From NCBI GenBank assembly GCA_028278625.1, contig JANQDY010000198.1:1-64000 (forward strand): a stretch of DNA of 64,000 nucleotides, in the 5' to 3' direction. Origin of the DNA: Thermodesulfobacteriota bacterium (GTDB lineage Bacteria > Desulfobacterota > DSM-4660 > Desulfatiglandales > Desulfatiglandaceae). Positions 51,666 to 59,209 of this stretch are shown piece by piece; position 1 is the stretch's first letter; each line of letters opens with the position of its first letter. Position numbers and translations under genes: made by a program. The notes beneath the pieces were generated by a model, which did no database searches, was not told the DNA's origin, and saw nothing but the letters and a program-made list of their open reading frames with translations.

Positions 51666-52647
51666 AGCCAGGTCCAAAGCGGATCCAGATCCTCCAGAGA
51701 TAGACGCCGATCCCCTCCCTTGCAAACATGATGGTCAGTACAAAAAGGGTTCCCAAAACCAGGGGCCACCGTTGCGGGGAGAGGATGCTGGCAAAATTTT
51801 CCACGAAGATGAACACGGCGGCACCCACCACCGGACCCAGGAATGTGCCCAGTCCCCCCATGATGGCCATGACCATGGGAAGAAAGGATGTGGCAATGCC
51901 CAGATGGTTGGGAGATACAAAAAAATTGTAATAGGCGAACAATACGCCCGCAAGCCCCGCAAAGGCCCCTGAAACCACAAAGGCGGCATATTTGAGATAC
52001 CAGGTGTTGTACCCCACGGCGTCCATGCGCGCCTCTCCTTCGCGGATGCCCGTAAGCGCCAGTCCGAAGGGCGACCTTACCAGCCGGTAGAGCAATATGC
52101 AGCTTAAAACAAAGAAAATGAGAACCATGTAGTAGAAGGTTACGGTGTCCAGATTGAATCCGGGTATTCCCAGGTCGGGCATGCTGATGCCGGTGATTCC
52201 CTGCATCCCTTTGGAATTGAGCCATTTCACGTTCCAGGCAAGGCTGTAAAGCATCTGTCCCAATGCAAACGTGACCAGGAGAAAATAGATGCCGGACGCC
52301 CGTAGTGCAATGATGCCGAACAAAGCGGCGGTGAACGTGGCCACAATGATGCCGGCCGGTGCGCTGATCCAGAAAAGATCCACATTGTAATGAAGTTTCA
52401 AAAGGGCAACGGTGTAGCCGCCGGCCCCGAAGAATGCCGCATGGCCCAGGGACATGAGCCCTGCATAGCCGAAGACAATGTTAAAGCTCATGGCAAAAAG
52501 GGCGAAGATGAGAAACCGGGTCATGAGACCCTGGCCGTAGGTGTCCAAGAACAGCGGTATGAGGCCCAACAAAAGGATTCCCAGAAGATAGGGAATGGCA
52601 TTGCTCCGTTTCCCGATTGCACCGTTTTCCTGACTGAGGGTTGCCAT
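51646..52647 (-). CDS. livM: Branched-chain-type ABC transporter permease LivM
   Basis: 333 residues with about nine membrane segments and the family's GYAGLMSLGHAAFFGAGGY signature followed by the EAA-like loop near the C-terminal half (LTGIREGEARMDAVGYN). It forms the transport channel with LivH. The gene starts 3 bp before the end of livH and overlaps livG. Confidence 0.94.
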   Translation of the reverse strand: MATLSQENGAIGKRSNAIPYLLGILLLGLIPLFLDTYGQGLMTRFLIFALFAMSFNIVFGYAGLMSLGHAAFFGAGGYTVALLKLHYNVDLFWISAPAGIIVATFTAALFGIIALRASGIYFLLVTFALGQMLYSLAWNVKWLNSKGMQGITGISMPDLGIPGFNLDTVTFYYMVLIFFVLSCILLYRLVRSPFGLALTGIREGEARMDAVGYNTWYLKYAAFVVSGAFAGLAGVLFAYYNFFVSPNHLGIATSFLPMVMAIMGGLGTFLGPVVGAAVFIFVENFASILSPQRWPLVLGTLFVLTIMFAREGIGVYLWRIWIRFGPGYGSINN

Positions 52648-52650
52648 GGA

Positions 52651-53511
52651 TCAGATCTTTCTCCCCAAAAGCCCGGACGGTCGAAGGATGATGACCACGA
52701 TCATGGTCAGGTACATGGTGAACATTGCCAGTTGGGGAAAGATGGCCTTGCCGAAAATGTCGATGACGCCGATGAGAATCCCCCCCAAAAGGGCCCCCTG
52801 AATGGAGCCCACGCCCCCCACGATGATGACAATCAGGGCCAGCAGCAGAATATCCATCCCCAGGGCGTTGTGAACCCCCAGCAATTGAGCCCCGATGACG
52901 CCCGCTGATCCGGCAATGAAGGCCGACACGAAGAAGATGAGGGCAAAGGCCCGTTCCAGGTTGATCCCGAGCCCCATGGTGGTCTCCTTGTCATCCATGC
53001 CGGCCCGAACAATGGCGCCCATTCTTGTTTTTTCCTGGAGCCACCACAGGGCAATGGCCAGGACAATTCCCACCACAATGACCGCCAGGCGCGCCTTCGG
53101 AAAAGCCCTTCCCATGATTTCCACTGAACCGGTCAGGAATTTGGCCGTGAAGGGCATTCTCGGCCACCCTCCCCAGACCCACAGACAGAGATTGGCCAGA
53201 ATGTAAACAAAGCCGAAGGTCAACAGCACCTGTTCGTTCGGCTTCTTGTACAGGTAGCGGAGCAGCCCCCTCTCTATGGCCATGCCCACCAGGCCCGCAC
53301 ACAGGCCGCCCGCAAGGAGGCCAAGCCAGAAGCTGGCGCCCCATTTGACGGCGACGGTCCAGCCCACGTAGGCGCCCACCATGTAGAGGGCGCCATGCGC
53401 CAGATTGGTGATTCCCATGGCACCCAGGACAATGCTCATGCCGGCGGCAATGAGGAAGAGCACCATTCCGTAGGAAATACCGTTCAGCAGGTTGATGACA
53501 AACCAGTCCAT
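52651..53511 (-). CDS. livH: Branched-chain-type ABC transporter permease LivH
   Basis: 286 residues, about eight membrane segments. The family start NLLNGISYGMVLFLIAAG, the GITNLAHGALYMVGAY signature and GGVGSIQGALLGGILIG near the end are clear. It is the first membrane gene after the binding protein gene, from which it is separated by a stable hairpin. Confidence 0.94.
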   Translation of the reverse strand: MDWFVINLLNGISYGMVLFLIAAGMSIVLGAMGITNLAHGALYMVGAYVGWTVAVKWGASFWLGLLAGGLCAGLVGMAIERGLLRYLYKKPNEQVLLTFGFVYILANLCLWVWGGWPRMPFTAKFLTGSVEIMGRAFPKARLAVIVVGIVLAIALWWLQEKTRMGAIVRAGMDDKETTMGLGINLERAFALIFFVSAFIAGSAGVIGAQLLGVHNALGMDILLLALIVIIVGGVGSIQGALLGGILIGVIDIFGKAIFPQLAMFTMYLTMIVVIILRPSGLLGRKI

Positions 53512-53535
53512 GTGATTCCGTTAAGGGGTATTTTC

Positions 53536-53564
53536 GAGGGAAAGGGACACACTCCCTCTCCCTC
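53536..53564 (-). repeat. Intercistronic hairpin between binding-protein gene and livH
   Basis: GAGGGAAAGGGA (53536-53547) and TCCCTCTCCCTC (53553-53564) pair at 11 of 12 positions around a five-base loop, in the 60-bp gap between the two genes. Such hairpins protect the upstream message, so that the binding protein is made in excess over the membrane parts. It has no T-run. Confidence 0.6.
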
Positions 53565-53571
53565 TTGTTGA

Positions 53572-54735
53572 TTATTTGAGTCTCGGATCGGCGACCGCTT
53601 TATAGGTCTTGATGGGATCCCAGTAATACTTCCCGTCCTTCTTCTTGAGTTCAACAATATAGTTGTCCACCAGGGCCACCCCTTCTTTACTGACGGCAAG
53701 GGGTCCCTGGGGGGTATCGATGTTTACCTTCAAAAGGGCGGGCCAGAGCTTTTTGTAGGCATCGTCGCCGCCGGTTGCCTTAAGGGCCGCCAGAATCGCC
53801 TTGGTAATGGCGTAACTGTTGGCTTCAAGTCCTCCCGGGGCCTGGCCGAACCGTTTTGTCATGGCCGCCACCCAGCTCTTGTTGATGGGCGTATCCATGC
53901 CTGCCATGTAGAGGGCCTGTCCTTTAAGGCCTAAAACCCCGTCACCCAACTGGGAGATGATCTGATCCGGCATGTCCGCCGCCAGAGTGGTGCCCAGAAG
54001 GGGCGTCTTGACGCCGAATTCCTGATACTGGGAGAGGAAGAGCTGGGCCGCGGAAGGACCTTCCACGAAATATCCGATGGTGTCGGCCTTTTTAAGGGAA
54101 GAGAGATACGGGCCGAAATCCTTGTTGCCCACCGGCCACCAGACCTGCTGCACCACTTTTCCGCCCTTTTCTTCAAAGGCGATCTTGATCCCTTTGATGA
54201 AGCCGTGCCCCCCCGCATAATCGGTCCCCGCCGTGATCATGGTTTTGTTGCCCAGTTCGGCGGCATAATAGCCCACGGGTGTGGTCAGCCCCACCAGGGT
54301 GGTGGGATAGATGAACCAGTTTTTGTATTTGGTCAATTCAATGTCCCCGCAATAGAAGGTGGCGCTGATGACCTTCTTATTGGCCAGGTAGGGGGCGATG
54401 GCCATGTGGGCGTCACCCATGAGGGGACCGATGATGATGTTCACTTTGTCCCTTTCCACCAGTTTCTTGGCTTTTTCGAGACACACATTCATATCGGCGG
54501 CCGCATCCTCCGGGATGAGTTCTATCTTTCTGCCGCCGACCGTATAATTTACCTCTTCAAGGGCCATGACGATTCCGTTCTTGAACAGGGGCCCGATGAA
54601 GGCAATGGGGCCGGTCAGGTTCAGAATCGTACCGATTTTGATGGGCTCAGCGGCCTTCGCCGCCACACCGGTCCCGAAAACCGCCGGGAAAACCAAGAGT
54701 CCGATTACGAGAAACAGCACAAGCATTCTTTTCAT
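53572..54735 (-). CDS. livK: ABC transporter substrate-binding protein (LivJ/K type)
   Basis: 387 residues. A signal peptide is present (hydrophobic VLFLVIGLLVFPAVFGTG, cleavage near residue 29), followed by the two-lobed type I binding protein with the usual IKIGTILNLTGPIAF start and GTDYAGGHGFIKG in the middle. It captures the substrate in the periplasm; family members bind branched-chain amino acids, amides, urea or aromatic acids. GGAGGAG precedes the ATG. Given the D-aminoacylase and OrtAB genes on the same transcript, the ligand is probably an amino-acid derivative. Confidence 0.93.
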   Translation of the reverse strand: MKRMLVLFLVIGLLVFPAVFGTGVAAKAAEPIKIGTILNLTGPIAFIGPLFKNGIVMALEEVNYTVGGRKIELIPEDAAADMNVCLEKAKKLVERDKVNIIIGPLMGDAHMAIAPYLANKKVISATFYCGDIELTKYKNWFIYPTTLVGLTTPVGYYAAELGNKTMITAGTDYAGGHGFIKGIKIAFEEKGGKVVQQVWWPVGNKDFGPYLSSLKKADTIGYFVEGPSAAQLFLSQYQEFGVKTPLLGTTLAADMPDQIISQLGDGVLGLKGQALYMAGMDTPINKSWVAAMTKRFGQAPGGLEANSYAITKAILAALKATGGDDAYKKLWPALLKVNIDTPQGPLAVSKEGVALVDNYIVELKKKDGKYYWDPIKTYKAVADPRLK

Positions 54736-54776
54736 TTTCTTGTCTCCTCCATAAATTTGGGATGTTCATAAAACCG

Positions 54777-55277
54777 CTATTTGGCCAACGTTGTTACGTC
54801 CCAACCCACCTGGTAATACATGTCCACCAGATTCCAATGGTCTCTCACATATTTGATTTTTCCGTTTTCAATAAAAGCAACCTGGCAGTACTGGCAGTCA
54901 AATTTCTTCCCTGTTGCGGGCAGCCCGAAGAACTCCTTTTGGATGGTGCCCCTGATCCTTCCCATGTTGACGACTTTGTTCCCCTGGACGATGAAGGATT
55001 CGATGAATGGTTTGAAATCGGGAACCGCATCCACCCAGCCGATACCGAATTCCTGAATTTCTTCATGGCCGGCGGCCGGTTCGCCGGTAATGTCATAATA
55101 GACCCCATCCTCGGCCATAACCGAAAGAACCATGTCTACGCTCTGGGTGGCCCAGCCCTTCAATTCGGTCATGACAAGCTTGAGATTTTCTTTTTCCTCC
55201 GTGGACAGATCCTCAAAGGTTTCCACGTCTTTCTCCAGAAGGCTTTCCTCTGTCATCAACCAGTCACGCGTCTTCAT
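54777..55277 (-). CDS. NTF2-like protein (limonene-epoxide-hydrolase/SnoaL type)
   Basis: 166 residues. After a short N-terminal helix region the NTF2-like pattern is visible: VLSVMAEDGVYYDITGEP, FIVQGNKVVNMGRIRGTI, GKKFDCQYCQVAFIENGKI and the final DHWNLVDMY. The conserved Asp and Arg arrangement recalls epoxide hydrolases of this fold, but catalytic residues cannot be confirmed. AAGGAGGG precedes the ATG. It lies between alr and the binding-protein gene in the operon. Confidence 0.82.
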   Translation of the reverse strand: MKTRDWLMTEESLLEKDVETFEDLSTEEKENLKLVMTELKGWATQSVDMVLSVMAEDGVYYDITGEPAAGHEEIQEFGIGWVDAVPDFKPFIESFIVQGNKVVNMGRIRGTIQKEFFGLPATGKKFDCQYCQVAFIENGKIKYVRDHWNLVDMYYQVGWDVTTLAK

Positions 55278-55364
55278 CTCTTTACCCTCCTTAATCTAGA
55301 TGGTTCGTTTTATTCCGGAACGGGTCCGGTGTTTCACATCATCATAATCAGACGGCTGGTGCGG

Positions 55365-56483
55365 CTACTCATACACCCGGGGGACTCTTTTCCCCACATT
55401 GCAGACCACTTCATAGGTGATGGTGCCGAGGCGCTCCGCGATGTCGTCTATTGTGGGGGATTCTCCGAACAGCACGGCTTCATCACCGGGCTTTACATCC
55501 CCGAGGTTTGTGACATCAAACATGCACCAGTCCATGCAAACCCTGCCGATGAGGGGCGCACGCCCGCCGCCAATGGTGGCGAAACTTCGGTTGGAGAGTC
55601 TTCTGTTGTATCCGTCTCCGTATCCGACGGGGATGGAGGCCACCGTGGTGGGTCTGTCGGTGACGTATGTCCTGCCGTAGCTCACGGGGGTTCCGGGCGG
55701 CACCTTTTTGACCTGGATGACCCTCGATTTCAATGTCATGGCCGGAACCAGGGAAATGCTTCTTTGCACCTCTTGGGAGGGGTAGAGGCCGTAAATCATG
55801 ATCCCGGGTCGAACCAGATCGTAGTAAGATGCCGGATGGGCCAAAACACCGCCACTGTTGGCAAGGTGTTTTTGAGGGATACGGATGCCGGACGCCTCAA
55901 TTGCGCGCACCGCTTCATCGAAAACGGCCATCTGTTGTCTTGTAAAGCCCGCGTCTTCTTCGTCGGCACAGGCAAAATGGCTGAAAATCCCTTTTAATGT
56001 CAGGTTCTTAAATTGTCTGATTTTTCGGACGTATTCCAAAAGATCTTTGGGGGGGATCCCGATACGGCCCATGCCCGTGTCCACCTTGATGTGAATATCG
56101 ATGTTCGTGGACCCACTACGGCCGCACTGATCCAAGGCTTCGGCCAATTCAAGGGAACAGACGGTCTGTTCCAGCTTCAGAGGGACGATTTTCCAGGCCT
56201 CATCGGGCTGGATCAGCCCCAGCACCAGAATGGGAACATCGATACCGGCCCTTCTTAAGGGTTCTGCCTCTTCAGGAAACGCAACACCCAGACAGTCGGC
56301 ACCGTTATTAAGGGCGGTCGTGCTGACCTCCAGGGCCCCGTGTCCATACCCGTCCGCCTTGACAACAGCCATCAGCTTTCGTTTGTTGCCGATTCTTTTG
56401 CGAACGGCGGTAATATTTTGGCCCACCGCCGAAAGATTGATAACCGCTTTTGTCGATCTTATGGTTTCTTTACCGCTATTCAT
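55365..56483 (-). CDS. alr: Alanine racemase
   Basis: 372 residues. PLP-binding Lys42 is in AVVKADGYGHGA, and the second catalytic base Tyr269 in PVSYGRTYVT. GVAFPEEAEPLR, the VDTGMGRIGI motif and GRVCMDWCMFDV are also as in Alr. It interconverts L- and D-alanine. The start overlaps the stop of ortB (ATGA), so it is coupled to the thiolase that releases D-alanine, which fits a catabolic role of converting D-alanine to the L-form for alanine dehydrogenase. Some relatives racemise ornithine or serine; the sequence does not exclude this. Confidence 0.92.
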   Translation of the reverse strand: MNSGKETIRSTKAVINLSAVGQNITAVRKRIGNKRKLMAVVKADGYGHGALEVSTTALNNGADCLGVAFPEEAEPLRRAGIDVPILVLGLIQPDEAWKIVPLKLEQTVCSLELAEALDQCGRSGSTNIDIHIKVDTGMGRIGIPPKDLLEYVRKIRQFKNLTLKGIFSHFACADEEDAGFTRQQMAVFDEAVRAIEASGIRIPQKHLANSGGVLAHPASYYDLVRPGIMIYGLYPSQEVQRSISLVPAMTLKSRVIQVKKVPPGTPVSYGRTYVTDRPTTVASIPVGYGDGYNRRLSNRSFATIGGGRAPLIGRVCMDWCMFDVTNLGDVKPGDEAVLFGESPTIDDIAERLGTITYEVVCNVGKRVPRVYE

Positions 56484-57919
56484 CCCTCATTAAACCCGAT
56501 GGTGGCCCGGTTTTTTGGCTTTGACGCCGTAATGATGTCACGAACCGCACCCAAAGCGGTCTTTGAATCCTCGGACAAAAAGGATTCATCCTCATCGGTG
56601 GGTGCGTACCCTTCTGTCGCTCTGATGCAGTTTTCAATGTAGGAGCGGCGGATTTTTTCCATGCGGAAATCCTCCACCGCCAGTTGACGGAGATGCTCCG
56701 GAATGACGATGGATTTTCCGGGGATGCTATCCTTTGGATTTCCACGGGCTACCTCAACGCCGTTTTTCCTGGCAAAGGTGAGTTGAGAAGAGGGCATTTT
56801 CCCGGCAGCGGTGTACTCGGTTTCCTGCACCACCAGAATGCGGTCCCGGTCCAGTTCCTTGGCCACGGCCAGGGCACCTGCCAGGGAAGTGTTTCCGGCG
56901 GGACCTCTCTCCATCCCTTCAAGCTTTGCCAGCAGTTCAGTGGTGTAAAAGACCTCCCCCTGGCTCACCAGTACATATCGGTCCAGATACCTCAAGGCCC
57001 TTGCGCAATTCCTGGGCACATCGGTTCTGTCCGGCCAGGTAAGAAAAGGGATTCCGAATCCGCTGTGCCCGGTTGTGAAAGACTTCTTGTTAAAATCCGC
57101 GTCGCTTGCCATGTGGAGTCCTCTTAAATCCACGGAAACGCCGATGACACTTGTGTTGGTACACCCTGCCTTAATCAGTCCCCTGGCGGTTCCTGTAACA
57201 TTTCCGCCGCCGGCATGGGTGATGAGGACGGCATCCGGATAACGGCCCGTTTGTTCCAATGATTGTTTCGCCAGTTCGTATCCAAGGGTTTCGATTCCCA
57301 GAATACTCGTGGGTACATAGAGGGAGGCGCTGAAAAAGTGGGTTTCCTCGAGTACCTGTAGCATAATATAGAAAAGCTCCGGCCCCACCGTTAGCTGCCA
57401 GACTTCCGCTCCATAGGCTTCACAGGCCCTGGTCTTTTCGAGGATCTCAGGCTGCCCCATTCTTCTGCTATCATAGGTCTCCTGAAGGATGATCGCTTTC
57501 AAGCCACGTTTGGCTGCCTGAGATGCCACGGCAGCGCCGAAATTGCCCGAGCTGGCCGCCACGACCCCCTTGTAGCCGGATGCTTTGGCTTGATAGACGG
57601 AGAGGGCGGCCCGGCGGTCCTTGAAACTCCCGCTGGGATTGGCTGCCTCGTCTTTCACGAAAATTCTCGCCCCTTTTCCGGCCGGGGCCGCGCTTCGCAC
57701 CAATTCGGTGATGTTCTTGAGTTCAACAAGCTGGGTCCGGCCAACCCCCGTTTCCTGAAATATCTTTAAAACATCCTTGAGTGAGTAGCTGGAGGAATTC
57801 ATGAGCCCTTCGTAATCAAAGGAGATGGGGGAGATTTTAAAGGCGTCATAGTCAATGCCCGTCGATCTGAGCAGTATTTCTTTCTTTTGGGACATGACTT
57901 TGGCGTAGGCGGTGCCCAT
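56480..57919 (-). CDS. ortB: 2-amino-4-oxopentanoate thiolase, PLP (beta) subunit
   Basis: 479 residues of PLP fold type II. The Schiff-base Lys100 lies in NPSGSFKDRRAA, the SGNFGAAVAS motif binds substrate, and the GGGNVTGTARG loop binds the phosphate. The sequence is close to OrtB of ornithine fermenters, not to threonine synthase (GAEVWQLTVGPELFY, HMASDADFNKKSFTTGHSGFG). Together with OrtA it cleaves 2-amino-4-oxopentanoate with CoA to acetyl-CoA and D-alanine. The gene follows ortA by 4 bp and overlaps alr. The upper ornithine genes (oraS, oraE, ord) are absent from the window. Confidence 0.9.
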   Translation of the reverse strand: MGTAYAKVMSQKKEILLRSTGIDYDAFKISPISFDYEGLMNSSSYSLKDVLKIFQETGVGRTQLVELKNITELVRSAAPAGKGARIFVKDEAANPSGSFKDRRAALSVYQAKASGYKGVVAASSGNFGAAVASQAAKRGLKAIILQETYDSRRMGQPEILEKTRACEAYGAEVWQLTVGPELFYIMLQVLEETHFFSASLYVPTSILGIETLGYELAKQSLEQTGRYPDAVLITHAGGGNVTGTARGLIKAGCTNTSVIGVSVDLRGLHMASDADFNKKSFTTGHSGFGIPFLTWPDRTDVPRNCARALRYLDRYVLVSQGEVFYTTELLAKLEGMERGPAGNTSLAGALAVAKELDRDRILVVQETEYTAAGKMPSSQLTFARKNGVEVARGNPKDSIPGKSIVIPEHLRQLAVEDFRMEKIRRSYIENCIRATEGYAPTDEDESFLSEDSKTALGAVRDIITASKPKNRATIGFNEG

Positions 57920-57923
57920 CGGT

Positions 57924-58244
57924 TCACGCTCCTTTTATCTCATGGGTGTTCTTCAACCGAACCCTTGCCTCAAGGCCGATGGACAGGATTTCGTTCTGAG
58001 GTTCGCCGAAATCATGGTCATATGTGGGGGCAACTTCGCAAAGTTCTCCACTAATCTCTCTTCCGATAAGTGTCTTTATTCGGACGATGTTTCCGATACG
58101 GGCGGTCTCCTCCATTAGAAAACCCTTTATCCAGCATTCGTAGGGCACCACCGCGGTGGAAGGCGGAAGATCATCGGGTCGCTGCTCGGGCGTCAGGACG
58201 ACCTTGTGAATCCGTACCAGATCCCCTCTTTTCGCGTCCTCCAT
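57924..58244 (-). CDS. ortA: 2-amino-4-oxopentanoate thiolase, alpha (small) subunit
   Basis: 106 residues from the ATG at 58244, which has GAGAGGAG upstream. The small beta-barrel protein shows the OrtA pattern: a KRGDLVRIHKVVL start, VPYECWIKGFL in the middle, IGNIVRIKTLIGREISGEL, and YDHDFGEPQNEILSIG at the end. It is the partner of OrtB, encoded just downstream, in the CoA-dependent cleavage of 2-amino-4-oxopentanoate. The frame is open far upstream through the regulator gene, but that part has no coding character. Confidence 0.88.
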   Translation of the reverse strand: MEDAKRGDLVRIHKVVLTPEQRPDDLPPSTAVVPYECWIKGFLMEETARIGNIVRIKTLIGREISGELCEVAPTYDHDFGEPQNEILSIGLEARVRLKNTHEIKGA

Positions 58245-58263
58245 GGCTCCTCTCCCAAGTTTT

Positions 58264-58824
58264 CTAGAATCCCGGTGGCGATATGGCGGAAATGATGACC
58301 AGCGGAATACTGCCTGTATTGCTTGTTCTGTGGGGTGTGTTTTCCTTAATGTAAATGGAGTCGCCTTCTTCAAGGTCGTATGCTTCGTTTCCCATTTCAA
58401 TCCTGCATGCCCCCTGGAGAACAAAGGCTGCTTCGTCCCCTTTATGGGCCATGGGGGTTTTGCTGCTGTTGGCACCCACTTCGAGCCTTGTGAGAAGCAG
58501 TTCGACCCGGTGATCAAGGTTTGAAGAGAGCAACTGGTATGTCAGGCGGGAATCGGTGTTGATCAGAATTTTGCGCTGGCTTTTTTTCATGACAGGCCCG
58601 TCGTTTGTCGGACCTTCCTCAAAGAAGGAGCCGAGCGGCGTCCCCAGCGCCAGGGCAATCTTGCGAAGGGAGTTGATGGACGGGTTTGTCAAACCCCTCT
58701 CCACCTGGCTGATGAAACCGAGGCTCAATTCCGCCTTTTCGGCCAGGCTCACGAGATTCATCCCCTGGGCTTTTCTCAGTCTTCGAATGGTGGCTCCCCG
58801 CAATGCGGCATCAGGATCGTTCAT
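58264..58824 (-). CDS. XRE-cupin transcriptional regulator
   Basis: 186 residues from the ATG at 58824. An N-terminal Cro/XRE helix-turn-helix (about 8-62; GMNLVSLAEKAELSLGFISQ) is joined to a C-terminal cupin barrel (about 100-180; HKGDEAAFVLQGACRIEMGN and GDSIYIKENTPHRTSNTG) with the His and Glu positions of a metal-binding cupin. Such regulators often sense a small molecule of the pathway they control. The gene heads the 17-gene operon, 20 bp before ortA. The promoter at 58832-58860 puts the transcription start at or one base before the ATG, so the message is probably leaderless. The ATG at 58860 lies within that promoter and is rejected. Confidence 0.88.
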   Translation of the reverse strand: MNDPDAALRGATIRRLRKAQGMNLVSLAEKAELSLGFISQVERGLTNPSINSLRKIALALGTPLGSFFEEGPTNDGPVMKKSQRKILINTDSRLTYQLLSSNLDHRVELLLTRLEVGANSSKTPMAHKGDEAAFVLQGACRIEMGNEAYDLEEGDSIYIKENTPHRTSNTGSIPLVIISAISPPGF

Positions 58825-58831
58825 AAAAATG

Positions 58832-58860
58832 AGTTTAGATATGGGTGAAAAAATTGTCAA
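58832..58860 (-). promoter_or_regulatory. Promoter of the 17-gene operon
   Basis: On the minus strand TTGACA (58860-58855) is followed after 17 bases by TAAACT (58837-58832). Transcription would start at 58825 or 58824, which is the A of the regulator's start codon. The region is AT-rich and there is no ribosome binding site before the ATG, in agreement with a leaderless message. Confidence 0.55.
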
Positions 58861-59209
58861 GAATTTTTTCTCTATTGCATATTTTTTTATTGGAAAACGC
58901 CATCCGTTACACTCTAAACAGTGTTTTCGCCCTGTCCTTAAGATACTTCAAAATGAACATGATGTTAAATAACATATTAAAAATAAAAGAATAATTGGAT
59001 CATTTATTGTGACGGTCATTTTGATTTGCATGAATGCCACCGCAATTGGCCATTCATTTTCAGCGGTCACGTCATTTTTTCACTCACGGTAAAAAATCAT
59101 CCGGCTTGACATTCCATTGCTCGTGGGGTTTAGTGTGATCCGTATCCCCAAAAAGCATGGTTGCACCGCAAACCCCTCAGAGGAATACTTAGGATATAAG
59201 GCGTGAGCG
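58861..59209 (+). promoter_or_regulatory. Divergent control region, with a candidate MFS-gene promoter
   Basis: About 350 bp of AT-rich sequence between the XRE-cupin operon and the divergent transporter gene. On the plus strand TTGACA at 59106-59111 is followed after 17 bases by TTTAGT (59129-59134), a weak -10, giving a start near 59141. GTGACGGTCAT and CAGCGGTCACGTCAT further upstream share the GGTCA element and might be operator half-sites for the XRE-cupin protein. No reading frame is supported. Confidence 0.4.

Noticed and set aside
56480..57919. Threonine synthase
   Set aside because: The fold is shared, but the sequence blocks and the adjacent small subunit gene match the OrtB subunit.
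55365..58244. Complete ornithine fermentation pathway
   Set aside because: Only the thiolase genes are present; oraS, oraE, ord and a dedicated ornithine racemase were not found in the window.
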